Positions 1 to 8,860 of a stretch of 64,000 nucleotides of DNA are shown piece by piece (the first letter of the stretch is position 1; each line of letters opens with the position of its first letter). Source of the DNA: Rhizobium sp. TH135. GTDB lineage: Bacteria > Pseudomonadota > Alphaproteobacteria > Rhizobiales > Rhizobiaceae. The DNA lies in NCBI RefSeq assembly GCF_002855515.1, contig NZ_PKRP01000002.1, positions 248,001 through 312,000 of the forward strand, given 5' to 3'. The notes below the pieces were generated by a model. It searched no databases. It was not told where the DNA came from and worked only from the letters and a program-made list of their open reading frames with translations. The position numbers and the translations under genes were made by a program.

Positions 1-789
1 AAGGTCGTCATCGCCCTGGTCGGCGAACGCGGTCGCGAAGTCCGCGAATTCATCGAGGACACGCTCGGCGACAACATGGCGAAGTCCATTGCCGTGGTCG
101 CCACCAGCGATGAAAGCCCGATGCTGCGCAAGATGGCGCCGCTGACGGCGATCACCATTGCCGAGCATTTCCGCGACAAGGGCCAGAACGTTCTCTTTAT
201 CGTCGATAGCGTGACCCGCTTCGCCCATGCGATCCGCGAAGTCGCGACCGCAGCCGGCGAGCCGCCGATTGCCCGTGGCTATCCGGCTTCCGTGTTCACG
301 GAACTGCCGCGCCTACTTGAGCGCGCAGGTCCCGGTGCCGAAGGTGCCGGTACGATCACTGCGATCATCTCGATCCTTGTCGATGGCGACAACCACAACG
401 ACCCGATCGCCGACTCCACGCGCGGTATTCTCGATGGCCACATCGTGCTCGACCGTGCGCTCGCCGACGAAGGGCGCTACCCGCCCATCAATCCGCTCAC
501 CTCGATTTCGCGTCTCGCCCGCAAGGCCTGGACCTCCGAGCAGGAAAAGCTGGTGTCGCGCCTGAAGGCGCTGATCCACCGCTTCGAGGAAACCCGCGAT
601 CTCCGCCTGATCGGCGGTTACCGAAACGGTTCCGACCCCGATCTCGACATGGCGATCAAGCAGGTGCCGGTCATCTACGACATTCTGAAGCAGACGCCCG
701 GCGAAAAGCCGGTGCTCGATGCCTATGCCGATCTGGCCAATGCCTTGAAGGCGGCCGCCGGCGGGCAGGGTATGAGACAAAGGGGCTGA
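1..789 (+). CDS. fliI: Flagellum-specific ATPase FliI (5' end outside window)
   Basis: This is the C-terminal 262 residues of the soluble ATPase that energises substrate unloading at the flagellar type III export gate. The reading frame is open from base 1, so the N-terminus and Walker A loop lie outside the window. GERGRE (residues 8-13 of the visible part) is the conserved loop of FliI and F1-beta ATPases. VLFIVDSVTRFA carries the Walker B Asp near residue 69, and PLTSISRLARK follows as in FliI. The first ATG inside the window (76) is internal and is not the start. The stop is 2 nt before the next gene, which suggests one operon. The FliH-like partner lies 12 kb downstream. Confidence 0.95.
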   Translation, partial: KVVIALVGERGREVREFIEDTLGDNMAKSIAVVATSDESPMLRKMAPLTAITIAEHFRDKGQNVLFIVDSVTRFAHAIREVATAAGEPPIARGYPASVFTELPRLLERAGPGAEGAGTITAIISILVDGDNHNDPIADSTRGILDGHIVLDRALADEGRYPPINPLTSISRLARKAWTSEQEKLVSRLKALIHRFEETRDLRLIGGYRNGSDPDLDMAIKQVPVIYDILKQTPGEKPVLDAYADLANALKAAAGGQGMRQRG

Positions 790-791
790 CC

Positions 792-1358
792 ATGACCGAT
801 TTCGATGCTGACGAGCCCGTGGCTCCGCTGCGCCCGGTCTTCACCCGTCGCCGGATCCCGACAATCGACCGCGTGTTGGCCATGACCGGCATCGCGCTCG
901 CCTGCGGCGCGGCCTTTTTTCCCTGGTACGTCTTCTTCAACGAAGAGAAATTCGGCATCCAGGTTGCCGATTGGGAACGCACCCGCGATTTGCCGGAGGG
1001 CCCGGGCCGAGACGTTTTCAGCGTTTCCCCGCTTGCTCTGGTCGATCGTGACGACGAAGGCGGCGATGGTGAAGGCGACCCCGAAGTCGATCAGATCGTC
1101 ACCGCGACTGTTCCGACCCTCGGTCTGGAAAAGCCCGAGGGTCTGGACACCGCGGCCACACAGCCCTTCCCGGGCAAGTCCGGCTTCCGCCTGCTGCATG
1201 TCGCCAATGGTCGTGCGCTGATCGAGGACAAGGCCGGCATGTATCTGGTCCGCATCGGCTCCATCCTGCCCGACAACAGCCGCGTTGCGACGCTTGAACA
1301 GCGTGAGGGCAAGTGGGTCATCGTCACCTCTACGGGTGAGGTTGTCCAAAACAATTGA
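792..1358 (+). CDS. Conserved flagellar-operon membrane protein, function unknown
   Basis: A 188-residue protein that I do not recognise by function. It has a short basic N-terminus (FTRRRIP), one predicted membrane segment at about residues 28-48, an acidic linker rich in D, E and G (about 85-100), and a C-terminal beta-rich domain (about 125-186) ending GKWVIVTSTGEVV. The topology suggests a periplasmic domain on a single anchor. It starts 2 nt after fliI and is followed 75 nt later by flgB, so it is very likely co-expressed with rod genes. Rhizobial flagellar clusters, as I recall them, carry an uncharacterised ORF at this place. A role in basal-body assembly is inferred from position only. 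Confidence 0.75.
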   Translation: MTDFDADEPVAPLRPVFTRRRIPTIDRVLAMTGIALACGAAFFPWYVFFNEEKFGIQVADWERTRDLPEGPGRDVFSVSPLALVDRDDEGGDGEGDPEVDQIVTATVPTLGLEKPEGLDTAATQPFPGKSGFRLLHVANGRALIEDKAGMYLVRIGSILPDNSRVATLEQREGKWVIVTSTGEVVQNN

Positions 1359-1433
1359 AGAAGTGTGGGACGGGCAAGTCCCACGCAAGATTACTGGCCT
1401 AGGCTCCGATCAATAATAGACGGAGTGATGTGA

Positions 1434-1829
1434 ATGAATCCCATCCAGTTGTTCGAGCTGGCCTCCCGACAGGCCGAGTGGCTCTCGGTGCGCCAGCAGG
1501 TTGTTGCGACCAATATCGCCAACGTCAACACGCCGAAATTCATGGCCAAGGATATCACGCCCTTCAGCGCGGTTCTGGACAAGACCGGCATGGTGCAGGG
1601 CATGGCCGTGACGCAGCCGGGCCATATGGCCGCTGCCGATTACAGTGACCGTAACATCGCTGTCGAAGAAGAAGATCTCAACAAGGAGATCGGCATCCAG
1701 GAATCGGGCAACACCGTCGCCTTGTCGGACGAGTTGCGCAAGACGGGTGAGATCAAGCGCAATCACGAGCTCAATACCTCGCTGATGTCTTCCTTCCATC
1801 GCATGATGCTAATGACGGTGAAACGCTGA
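1434..1829 (+). CDS. flgB: Flagellar proximal rod protein FlgB
   Basis: A 131-residue protein that forms part of the proximal rod crossing the periplasm. The N-terminal amphipathic region contains the rod/hook-family motif NIANVNTP (about residues 27-34), and the C-terminal helix ([18 protein letters not shown]) is the other coiled-coil half used in rod packing. Length fits FlgB (about 130). The stop codon overlaps the flgC start by 1 nt (TGATG), so translational coupling is likely. A short ORF beginning 4 nt upstream in another frame is a shadow. Confidence 0.95.
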   Translation: MNPIQLFELASRQAEWLSVRQQVVATNIANVNTPKFMAKDITPFSAVLDKTGMVQGMAVTQPGHMAAADYSDRNIAVEEEDLNKEIGIQESGNTVALSDELRKTGEIKRNHELNTSLMSSFHRMMLMTVKR

Positions 1830-2251
1830 TGACCGATCCCCTGCTCGCAACGCTGAAGGTTGCCGGAAGCGGGCTTGAAGCCCAGTCGACCCGCCTTCGC
1901 ATCGTTTCCGAAAACATCGCCAACGCCCGCACCACCGGTGACACGCCCGGCGCCGATCCATACCGCCGCAAGACGGTGAGCTTTGGTGCCGAACTCGATC
2001 GCATCACCGGTGCAGAGACCGTCGAGGTCAAGAAGCTCGGCGTCGATCTGGCCGATTTCATCGAGGAATACGACCCCGGCAATCCGGCCGCGGATGAGCG
2101 AGGCATCGTCAAGATGCCGAACGTCAATGTCCTGATCGAAATGGCGGACATGCGCGAATCCAACCGCAGCTACGAAGCGAATCTGCAGACCATCAAGCAG
2201 ACACGCGAGATGATTTCCCAGACCATAGCGCTCCTGAAGGCCTCGCAATGA
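1829..2251 (+). CDS. flgC: Flagellar proximal rod protein FlgC
   Basis: A 140-residue rod subunit. It has the family motif [10 protein letters not shown] (about residues 28-36) and a C-terminal helix of the [17 protein letters not shown] type that is diagnostic for FlgC. It overlaps flgB by 1 nt and fliE by 4 nt (ATGA), so it is embedded in a translationally coupled run flgB-flgC-fliE. The product is exported through the FliP/Q/R-FlhA gate and assembles on FliE and FlgB. Confidence 0.95.
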   Translation: MTDPLLATLKVAGSGLEAQSTRLRIVSENIANARTTGDTPGADPYRRKTVSFGAELDRITGAETVEVKKLGVDLADFIEEYDPGNPAADERGIVKMPNVNVLIEMADMRESNRSYEANLQTIKQTREMISQTIALLKASQ

Positions 2252-2586
2252 TTGAATCCGTGACCAAGACCAGCGCTCTTTCAGGCATCAACGGCCTGGA
2301 CTCGCTTTCAAGCTCCTTCTCGACCAAGGGCCTCACCGCCGAGGGCACAACGCCTGGCACGGCGACCGGAGAAACCTTTCTCTCGGCGCTCAACAGCATG
2401 GCGATGCAAGCATCCGACAATCTGAAGCAGGCCGAACAAACCTCCTTCGACGGTCTGATGGGCAAGGCGAACACCCGTGAGGTCGTCGATGCCGTCATGC
2501 AGGCCGAGCAGTCGCTCCAGACGGCGATCGCGTTCCGCGACAAGATCGTCAACGCCTATCTCGAAATCACCAAGATGCAGATCTGA
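2248..2586 (+). CDS. fliE: MS ring-rod junction protein FliE
   Basis: A 112-residue protein of the size expected for FliE, the adaptor between the MS ring/export gate and the rod. The C-terminal half contains [19 protein letters not shown] followed by a long helix ([21 protein letters not shown]), which is the conserved FliE signature. The N-terminus is Ser/Thr-rich and divergent. It overlaps flgC by 4 nt, and flgG follows after 15 nt with its own ribosome site. Confidence 0.93.
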   Translation: MIESVTKTSALSGINGLDSLSSSFSTKGLTAEGTTPGTATGETFLSALNSMAMQASDNLKQAEQTSFDGLMGKANTREVVDAVMQAEQSLQTAIAFRDKIVNAYLEITKMQI

Positions 2587-2601
2587 CAGGGGTACCAAAC
2601 T

Positions 2602-3390
2602 ATGAGAGCGCTCGCCATCGCAGCCACGGGTATGGACGCCCAGCAGACCAATCTTGAGGTCATTGCGAACAACATCGCCAACATCAACACGACCGGCTTC
2701 AAGCGGGCGCGTGCTGAATTCTCCGACCTTCTCTATCAGACGGAGCGCGCCCAGGGCGTGCCGAACCGTGCCAACCAGGCCATCGTGCCGGAAGGCGCCA
2801 ATATCGGTCTCGGCGTGCAGACGGCGGCCGTCCGCAACATCCACACCCAGGGTCAGCTGACCCAGACGGGCAACGAACTCGACCTCTCGCTGATCGGTCG
2901 CGGCTGGTTCCAGATCGAAAGCCCTGACGGCACCACGCTCTACAGCCGCTCGGGTGCATTCAACATGAATGCCGAAGGCCAGCTCGTGACGATCGACGGC
3001 TACCTGGTAACGCCGCAGATCACCATTCCGCAGGATGCCAGCGAAGTCGTCATCAGCCGCACCGGCCAGGTTCAGGCGCGCATCGGCAACGATGCCGACT
3101 ACACCGACCTTGGACAGCTGACGATCGCCAACTTCGTCAACGAGGCGGGCTTGAAGCCGCTCGGTGACAACCTGTTTGCCGAAACCGCAGCCTCGGGTGC
3201 CGCCATCGTCGGCGCGCCGGAAGATCCGGGCTTTGGCTACATAAAGCAGTCCTATCTGGAAGCATCGAACGTCGACTCGGTGAAGGAGATCACGGACATG
3301 ATCTCTGCGCAGCGCGCCTACGAGATGAATTCCAAGGTCATCACCACTGCCGACGAGATGGCTCAGATCGTCAGCAAGAACCTCAAGTAA
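2602..3390 (+). CDS. flgG: Flagellar distal rod protein FlgG
   Basis: A 262-residue distal rod subunit of typical family length. The N-terminus carries [18 protein letters not shown] (about residues 23-40), the FlgG/FlgE-family motif. The centre has the conserved [13 protein letters not shown] region, and the C-terminus has [20 protein letters not shown] and AYEMNSKVI. It sits between fliE and the P-ring genes flgA and flgI in the same operon. Confidence 0.96.
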   Translation: MRALAIAATGMDAQQTNLEVIANNIANINTTGFKRARAEFSDLLYQTERAQGVPNRANQAIVPEGANIGLGVQTAAVRNIHTQGQLTQTGNELDLSLIGRGWFQIESPDGTTLYSRSGAFNMNAEGQLVTIDGYLVTPQITIPQDASEVVISRTGQVQARIGNDADYTDLGQLTIANFVNEAGLKPLGDNLFAETAASGAAIVGAPEDPGFGYIKQSYLEASNVDSVKEITDMISAQRAYEMNSKVITTADEMAQIVSKNLK

Positions 3391-3407
3391 GACAACTGGA
3401 GGCAAAC

Positions 3408-3884
3408 ATGAGGTTTCGCCGGATATTCGGACATGCCCTGCGGGCGGCGGCAATCGCCGTCGCAGCGTTTGGCTTCGCCGCCGGCACTGCGCTGGCACAA
3501 AACACGGCTGTGATCCCCAAACAGGTGATCTATCCGGGCGAAACCATTTCCGCCGAGCAGATCGACGTCGTCGCTGTCACCAATCCCAACCTCGCGGGCG
3601 GCTACGCCCGTGTGCGGGAAGAAGTGGTCGGCATGGTCGCCAAGCGCACGCTGCTTCCCGGTCGAACCATTCCGGTGCATGGCCTGCGCGAAGCCTTTGC
3701 GGTGAAGCGCGGCAGCAGCGTTCGTCTGACCTTCGCCATCGGCAACATGTTGATCAGCGCAAGCGGTACCCCTTTGACCGACGCTTCCGTCGGTGAGGTC
3801 GTCAAGGTCCGCAACATCGATTCCGGCTCGATCGTCTCCGGCACGGTCATGGCCGATGGTACCGTACAGGTGATGGCAAAATGA
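3408..3884 (+). CDS. flgA: P-ring assembly chaperone FlgA
   Basis: A 158-residue periplasmic protein needed for polymerisation of FlgI into the P ring. A Sec signal peptide is visible (hydrophobic AAAIAVAAFGFAAGTALA, cleavage likely before QNTAV, about residue 30). The mature part has the SAF-type fold sequence seen in FlgA: VIYPGETISAEQI near the start and VKVRNIDSGSIVSGTV near the C-terminus. The last 4 nt overlap the flgI start (ATGA), which fits co-production of chaperone and client. It is shorter than enterobacterial FlgA (about 219), as is usual in alphaproteobacteria. Confidence 0.93.
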   Translation: MRFRRIFGHALRAAAIAVAAFGFAAGTALAQNTAVIPKQVIYPGETISAEQIDVVAVTNPNLAGGYARVREEVVGMVAKRTLLPGRTIPVHGLREAFAVKRGSSVRLTFAIGNMLISASGTPLTDASVGEVVKVRNIDSGSIVSGTVMADGTVQVMAK

Positions 3885-5002
3885 AACTGATTGCACCCAT
3901 ACGGATCGCATTCTGTGCAATGGCGCTGGTTCTGGCTCCTCTTGAGCCGGCACTCAGCGCCAATTCGCGCATCAAGGATATCGCCTCGCTGCAGTCTGGC
4001 CGTGATAACCAGCTGATCGGCTATGGTCTCGTGGTGGGCCTGCAGGGAACCGGCGACAGCCTGCGCTCCTCGCCCTTCACTGACCAGTCCATGCGCGCCA
4101 TGCTGCAGAACCTCGGTATTTCCACCCAGGGCGGCCAGTCGAACGCGAAAAACGTGGCGGCCGTCATGGTAACGGCCAATCTGCCGCCGTTCGCCAGCCC
4201 CGGTAGCCGTATCGACGTGACCGTGAGCTCGCTCGGTGACTCGACCTCGCTCCGCGGCGGAACGCTGGTCATGACTTCGCTCACCGGTGCTGATGGCCAG
4301 ATCTATGCCGTGGCGCAAGGCTCAGTGGTCGTTTCCGGCGTCAACGCGCAGGGTGATGCTGCAGCCGTCCAGCAGGGCATCACGACCTCCGGCCGCGTGC
4401 CGACAGGCGCGATCATCGAGCGTGAGCTGCCGTCCAAGTTCAAGGACAGCGTCAATCTCGTGCTGCAGCTCCGCAATCCGGACTTCACCACCTCCTTGCG
4501 CGTGGCCGACACCATCAATGCTTATGCCGCCGCCAATTACGGCGCGCCGATCGCCGAAGCCCGCGACAGTCTGGAGATCGTGGTCCAAAAGCCCCGGACC
4601 GCAGACCTCGCAAGACTGATGGCCGACATCGAAAATCTCGTCGTGGCGACCGACTCGCCGGCACGCGTTGTCATCAACGAGCGCACGGGCACCATTGTTA
4701 TCGGCGCCGATGTCCGCGTCTCGCGCGTTGCCGTGAGCTACGGCACCTTGACCGTGCAGGTCCAGGAAACACCGCAGGTCATTCAGCCAGGACCGTTCTC
4801 CCGTGGGGAAACGGCGGTCCAGCCTCAGACCGATATCTCCATCCGCCAGGAAGGTGACCAGATCGCCATCGTCGATGGCCCTGATCTCAGAACCCTCGTG
4901 AGCGGCCTCAACAGCATCGGCGTCAAGCCGGACGGCGTCATCGCGATCCTTCAGGGGATCAAGTCCGCCGGCGCCCTGCAAGCGGAGCTCGTCCTGCAAT
5001 GA
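3881..5002 (+). CDS. flgI: Flagellar P-ring protein FlgI
   Basis: A 373-residue periplasmic P-ring subunit. A signal peptide covers about residues 1-27 (AFCAMALVLAPLEPALSA). The mature N-terminus has RIKDIASLQSGRDNQLIGYG followed by GLVVGLQGTGDS, the hallmark of FlgI. NERTGTIVIGADVRVS and the C-terminal LNSIGVKPDGVIAILQGIK are also typical. It overlaps flgA upstream and motE downstream by 4 nt each. Confidence 0.96.
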   Translation: MKLIAPIRIAFCAMALVLAPLEPALSANSRIKDIASLQSGRDNQLIGYGLVVGLQGTGDSLRSSPFTDQSMRAMLQNLGISTQGGQSNAKNVAAVMVTANLPPFASPGSRIDVTVSSLGDSTSLRGGTLVMTSLTGADGQIYAVAQGSVVVSGVNAQGDAAAVQQGITTSGRVPTGAIIERELPSKFKDSVNLVLQLRNPDFTTSLRVADTINAYAAANYGAPIAEARDSLEIVVQKPRTADLARLMADIENLVVATDSPARVVINERTGTIVIGADVRVSRVAVSYGTLTVQVQETPQVIQPGPFSRGETAVQPQTDISIRQEGDQIAIVDGPDLRTLVSGLNSIGVKPDGVIAILQGIKSAGALQAELVLQ

Positions 5003-5535
5003 TCAAGCCGAACCAGCTTCATTTCTCTCGCGTGGCACTGCGCAACGCTGTGGCAGTCCTCGCGATTGTTACCCTTCCGGCCTTCGCGCAGACAGCCCTT
5101 GGCCAGCAGCAGCCCCCGGAAAGTGCGACGGAAGCCGAAATCCGCCAGTTCTGCACCGGCATCGCCGATGCCGCACGCGATCAGCGTTACCTCTTGCAGA
5201 AGCAGGAGCTGGAAAAGCTCCAGGCCGATGTCGACAGCCGCATCGCCATCCTGGAACAGCGCCGCGCCGAGTATGAGGACTGGCTCACGCGCCGCAACGA
5301 ATTCATGAAGCAGGCCGAAGGCCAGCTCGTGGAGATCTACAAGAAGATGGCGCCGGATGCGGCAGCACCCCAGCTCGAGGAGACGAATGTCATCCTCGCC
5401 GCCGCCATCATCATGAAGCTGCCGCCTCGCCAGTCGAGCCTCATCCTGACCGAGATGAGCCCGGACAAGGCGGCGGAAGTCGCCTCGATCATGTCGAGCG
5501 CCGGCGACCCCAATACATCGAAGGACCCATCATGA
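4999..5535 (+). CDS. motE: MotE-type periplasmic motility chaperone
   Basis: A 178-residue protein with an N-terminal signal or anchor segment (about residues 12-33), a long charged coiled coil (about 55-115, KQELEKLQADVDSRIAILEQ) and a C-terminal MgtE-N-like helical region (LEETNVILAAAIIMKLPPRQ). In S. meliloti, MotE at this locus between flgI and flgH is described as a periplasmic chaperone for MotC. The size, topology and position match. It overlaps flgI by 4 nt and flgH by 4 nt. MotC, the presumed client, is encoded at 14839-16167. Confidence 0.85.
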   Translation: MIKPNQLHFSRVALRNAVAVLAIVTLPAFAQTALGQQQPPESATEAEIRQFCTGIADAARDQRYLLQKQELEKLQADVDSRIAILEQRRAEYEDWLTRRNEFMKQAEGQLVEIYKKMAPDAAAPQLEETNVILAAAIIMKLPPRQSSLILTEMSPDKAAEVASIMSSAGDPNTSKDPS

Positions 5536-6251
5536 TGAAGCGTTTCCCGGCTCTGCTGGCCGTTCTCCTCCTCGCTGGCTGCCAGAGCCAGACCATCAAG
5601 GAAATCGGCAACGCGCCTTCCATGAGCCCGATCGGGTCCGGACTGCGTTATAGCCAGACGCCGCAGATGGCCATGTATCCCAAGCAGCAGGCCCAGACGG
5701 CCAGCGGCTATTCGCTGTGGAGCGACAGTCAGTCGGCCCTGTTCAAGGACGCCCGCGCGCTGAACATCGGCGATATCCTGACAGTCAACATCGAGATCAA
5801 CGACCGCGCCTCGTTCAACAACGAAACGGACCGGAGCCGTGACAACAACACCGGCCTGTCCTGGGGTGCGGAGATCTCGAACTTCCTCGGCTTCTCCACG
5901 GACACCGGGACGTCGGGCGATCTCTCGACCGATTCCACCACCAGTTCGTCCGGCAAAGGCTCGACCGAGCGCTCGGAACGCTTGAACCTGCTCGTCGCAG
6001 CCGTCGTCACCGGCGTGCTCGAAAACGGCAACCTCTTGATTAGCGGTTCCCAGGAAGTGCGGGTGAACCACGAACTGCGCATCCTCAACGTTGCCGGTAT
6101 CGTTCGTCCGCAGGATGTGAATGCAGACAACGAGATCTCCTACGACCGGATTGCCGAAGCACGCATCTCCTATGGTGGCCGTGGCCGTCTGACCGAGGTC
6201 CAGCAGCCGCCGATCGGCCAGCAGGTCGTCGACATCTACTCGCCCTTCTGA
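5532..6251 (+). CDS. flgH: Flagellar L-ring lipoprotein FlgH
   Basis: A 239-residue outer-membrane lipoprotein forming the L ring. The lipobox is LLAG-C with the lipidated Cys at residue 17. Downstream, SLWSDSQSALFKDARALNIGDILTV is the canonical FlgH core, and EVRVNHELRILNVAGIVRP near the C-terminus is also conserved. Two in-frame ATGs are adjacent (5532 and 5535); the first overlaps the motE stop. Confidence 0.96.
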   Translation: MMKRFPALLAVLLLAGCQSQTIKEIGNAPSMSPIGSGLRYSQTPQMAMYPKQQAQTASGYSLWSDSQSALFKDARALNIGDILTVNIEINDRASFNNETDRSRDNNTGLSWGAEISNFLGFSTDTGTSGDLSTDSTTSSSGKGSTERSERLNLLVAAVVTGVLENGNLLISGSQEVRVNHELRILNVAGIVRPQDVNADNEISYDRIAEARISYGGRGRLTEVQQPPIGQQVVDIYSPF

Positions 6252-6271
6252 CCGGATCCGAGGACAGTTAA

Positions 6272-6790
6272 ATGGAAGAACCTCAGGAAGGCGAAGGCAA
6301 GAAGAAGTCGGGCATGATGGCGCTCGTCATCCCCCTCGTCGTGCTGACGGCTGTCGGCGGCGGTGGCGGCTGGGTCATCGGCAATATGCTCGCCCCGCAG
6401 GTGAAGCAGGCCGAAGATGCAGCCAAGGCTGCAGAGGCGGCTGCTTCAGGCGGGGAGGGCGAGGCCAAGAAGGAAGAGGAGGGGCTCCCTCCGATCTCGA
6501 CGGAAGCCAACGGCGTGGTCGCGCTTGAACCGATCACCACCAACCTTGCCTACCCCTCGGAGAACTGGATCCGGCTTGAAGTCGCGTTGATGTTCAACGG
6601 GCCTCCGGACGTCAAGATTGCCGAAGATGTCCACCAGGACATCATGGCCTATCTGCGCACGGTATCACTGCAACAGGTCGAGGGCCCACGGGGCTTTCAA
6701 TATCTCAAGGATGACCTTCAGGAGCGAGTTGACCTGCGCTCGGAAGGCCGCGTATCCAAGGTAATGTTCAGAACGCTCGTGATCGAATGA
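6272..6790 (+). CDS. fliL: Flagellar basal-body-associated protein FliL
   Basis: A 172-residue inner-membrane protein that associates with the stator. It has a short cytoplasmic Lys-rich N-terminus, one membrane segment (about residues 15-37, ALVIPLVVLTAVGGGGGWVI), an Ala/Glu linker (about 45-68) and a periplasmic domain starting GVVALEPITTNLAYPSENWI and ending VSKVMFRTLVIE, as in FliL. The last 4 nt overlap fliP. A second FliL-like protein is encoded at 28876-29415. Confidence 0.92.
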   Translation: MEEPQEGEGKKKSGMMALVIPLVVLTAVGGGGGWVIGNMLAPQVKQAEDAAKAAEAAASGGEGEAKKEEEGLPPISTEANGVVALEPITTNLAYPSENWIRLEVALMFNGPPDVKIAEDVHQDIMAYLRTVSLQQVEGPRGFQYLKDDLQERVDLRSEGRVSKVMFRTLVIE

Positions 6791-7524
6791 TTCGGTTTCT
6801 CATCTTCGTCGCCGTCATGATGATGGCGCCGGAACTGGCTGTGGCCCAGCAGTTCCCGACGGATATCTTCAACACCCCGATCGATGGATCGGTGGCGGCG
6901 TGGATCATTCGTACCTTCGGTCTGCTCACGGTGCTGTCGGTGGCGCCGGGCATCCTGATCATGGTCACGAGCTTCCCGCGTTTTCTGATCGCCTTTTCGA
7001 TACTTCGCTCCGGCATGGGGCTTGCGACCACTCCTTCCAACATGATCCTGACCAGCATGGCCTTGTTCATGACCTTCTATGTCATGGCGCCCACCATGGA
7101 CCGGTCGTGGCGTGAAGGCGTGCAGCCGCTGCTCAGCAATCAGATCACGGAAGGTGAGGCCGTCGCCCTCATCGCAGAGCCCTTCCGGACCTTCATGACG
7201 GCGAACACGCGTGACAAGGATCTCGCGCTCTTTGTCGACATCGCCAACGAACGTGGCCAGGCAACCATCGTCGACGGCAAGGTCGACTACCGGGTGCTCA
7301 TCCCGGCCTTCATGCTGTCGGAAATCCGCCGCGGTTTCGAGATCGGCTTTCTCATCATTCTGCCGTTCCTGGTCATCGATATGGTCGTCGCGACCATCAC
7401 CATGGCCATGGGTATGATGATGCTCCCGCCCACCTCGATCTCACTGCCGTTCAAGATCCTCTTCTTCGTCCTGATCGACGGGTGGAACCTGCTTGTCGGC
7501 AGCTTGGTCCGATCCTTCGTTTAA
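6787..7524 (+). CDS. fliP: Flagellar export gate protein FliP
   Basis: A 245-residue polytopic protein of the export gate core (FliP5-FliQ4-FliR1). A cleavable signal peptide is likely (MMMAPELAVAQQFP). Highly conserved FliP segments are visible: SFPRFLIAFSILRSGMG, TPSNMILTSMALFMT and, near the C-terminus, ATITMAMGMMMLPPTSISLP. It is the last gene of the first flagellar operon; about 250 nt of non-coding DNA follow before the flagellins. Confidence 0.97.
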   Translation: MIRFLIFVAVMMMAPELAVAQQFPTDIFNTPIDGSVAAWIIRTFGLLTVLSVAPGILIMVTSFPRFLIAFSILRSGMGLATTPSNMILTSMALFMTFYVMAPTMDRSWREGVQPLLSNQITEGEAVALIAEPFRTFMTANTRDKDLALFVDIANERGQATIVDGKVDYRVLIPAFMLSEIRRGFEIGFLIILPFLVIDMVVATITMAMGMMMLPPTSISLPFKILFFVLIDGWNLLVGSLVRSFV

Positions 7525-7772
7525 GTTAACTATAAGCGCTTACGATTGCTTCACCACGCTCTCTTACGGACGATTCACCACGTCCCAAGCGCCCCTTGGG
7601 CTACCTCAAAATGTAAAGAAGTTGGCAAGTATTGGCTGCGAGTTTGGAGCTCGCACGACGGGTCTGGTAGCAACGAAAAATACCAAAGGCATGATGCCGA
7701 ACGTCCGTGACCGGTAAATTTTTGTAAGTCCGGTATGTCCCCTCTTGTATCTCGTTTAAGGGACAAATTGAC
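7525..7772 (+). promoter_or_regulatory. flaA promoter and leader region
   Basis: A 248-nt gap that is richer in A/T than its neighbours. It begins with a small palindrome (TAAGCGCTTA, 7533-7542). The 3' part carries the leader block shared with the other flagellin genes: GGCATGATGCC at 7688-7698, CCGG at 7711-7714 and 7730-7733, TGTCCC at 7736-7741, and the complementary GGGACA at 7760-7765, which overlaps the ribosome site AAGGGA. I cannot assign a -10/-35 with confidence. Confidence 0.65.
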
Positions 7773-8690
7773 ATGGCCAGCATTCTGACCAACTCCAGCG
7801 CGATGTCCGCGCTCGCCACCCTGCGCTCGATCTCTTCCAACATGGAAGCGACGCAGAACGCCATCTCGACCGGCCTGAAGGTTTCCAAGGCATCTGACAA
7901 CGCTGCTTACTGGTCGATCTCGACGAGCATGCGTTCTGACAACATGGCACTGTCCGCTGTGACCGACGCTCTCGGCGTCGGCGCTGCAAAGGTCGATACC
8001 GCCTATGCCGGTATGGATTCCGCAATTGACGTCGTCAAGGAAATCAAGGTCAAGATCGTTGCCGCCAAGGAAGAAGGCGTCGACAAGGCCAAGATCCAGG
8101 ACGAAATCACGCAGCTCCAGGAACAGCTTGTCTCGATCGCGAAGAGCTCGTCCTTCAACGGCGAAAACTGGATCGCGGGCACGGCTGACACGAAGACTGT
8201 TGTCAGCGGCTTCGTCCGTAACTCTGACGGCAACGTCAGCGTCAAGACGACCGAATACACCATGGACAACACGTCCATGCTGTACACCTTCGACGCCGAC
8301 GGCGAAGTTGAAGATGACAACGGCATTCTCGGCGCAAACGGCGACACGATCACCGTTGACGGCACCGACTACACAACCATCGCTGTGAAGGACATCGACG
8401 TCGAGAACGACGATATCGACGCCGCACTGGTTTCGGTTGATGCCGCACTCGAGAAGATGACGAGCGCCGGCGCAAAGCTCGGTTCTATCTCTTCCCGTAT
8501 CGAGCTGCAGACCGACTTCTCCGAGAAGCTGTCTGACGCCATCGAAAAGGGCGTTGGCCGTCTCGTTGACGCCGACATGAACGAAGAGTCCACCCGCCTC
8601 AAGGCCCTGCAGACCCAGCAGCAGCTGGCAATCCAGGCGCTCTCGATCGCCAACAGCGACTCGCAGAACATCCTGTCGCTCTTCCGTTAA
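7773..8690 (+). CDS. flaA: Flagellin, first of four tandem copies
   Basis: A 305-residue flagellin, the filament subunit exported through the flagellar gate. The conserved N-terminal D0/D1 helices begin MASILTNSSAMSALATLRSI and include SDNAAYWSISTSMRSDN. The C-terminal D1/D0 helices include VDADMNEESTRLKALQTQQQ and end LSIANSDSQNILSLFR. The central region is short and acidic (about 150-205), as in the compact rhizobial flagellins of complex filaments. The start follows the ribosome site AAGGGA by 10 nt. It is the shortest of the four copies and the first after fliP, the position of flaA in relatives. Confidence 0.95.
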   Translation: MASILTNSSAMSALATLRSISSNMEATQNAISTGLKVSKASDNAAYWSISTSMRSDNMALSAVTDALGVGAAKVDTAYAGMDSAIDVVKEIKVKIVAAKEEGVDKAKIQDEITQLQEQLVSIAKSSSFNGENWIAGTADTKTVVSGFVRNSDGNVSVKTTEYTMDNTSMLYTFDADGEVEDDNGILGANGDTITVDGTDYTTIAVKDIDVENDDIDAALVSVDAALEKMTSAGAKLGSISSRIELQTDFSEKLSDAIEKGVGRLVDADMNEESTRLKALQTQQQLAIQALSIANSDSQNILSLFR

Positions 8691-8702
8691 TCGAAAGAAC
8701 GG

Positions 8703-8722
8703 GCCGGCCCGTACGGGCCGGC
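8703..8722. repeat. 20-bp perfect palindrome downstream of flaA
   Basis: GCCGGCCCGTACGGGCCGGC is identical to its reverse complement and starts 13 nt after the flaA stop codon. It would form a very stable GC-rich hairpin in the flaA mRNA, but no U-tract follows. It may protect the 3' end or act with the true terminator about 100 nt further on. Confidence 0.6.
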
Positions 8723-8820
8723 TAGACTGTCCCGACGCCGATATGCCTTGGTGGCTGACCAGAGGCGTGCGAAGGGAGAGCTTCAACATCCGGGGGCTGA
8801 CCTGGACACGAGGCAAGGCA

Positions 8821-8860
8821 AAGGCCGCATTCGGAAACGAATGCGGCCTTTCCGTTTTGT
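8821..8860 (+). terminator. Rho-independent terminator after flaA
   Basis: A 13-bp perfect stem (AAGGCCGCATTCG, 8821-8833, with its complement 8838-8850) closes a GAAA tetraloop and is followed by TCCGTTTTGTT. Because it lies 130 nt past the flaA stop, the transcript would carry a sizeable 3' tail that also contains the 8703-8722 palindrome. Confidence 0.85.

Noticed and set aside
7533..7542. TAAGCGCTTA palindrome after fliP, similar to the AglR operator core.
   Set aside because: It shares only AAGCGCTT with the operators, is 25 kb away and precedes a flagellin gene; a 10-bp palindrome of this kind is expected by chance.
7630..7655. TTGGCAAGTATTGGCTGC upstream of flaA as a sigma54 promoter.
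   Set aside because: The distance between the GG and GC elements does not match the -24/-12 spacing, and rhizobial flagellar genes are not known to use sigma54.
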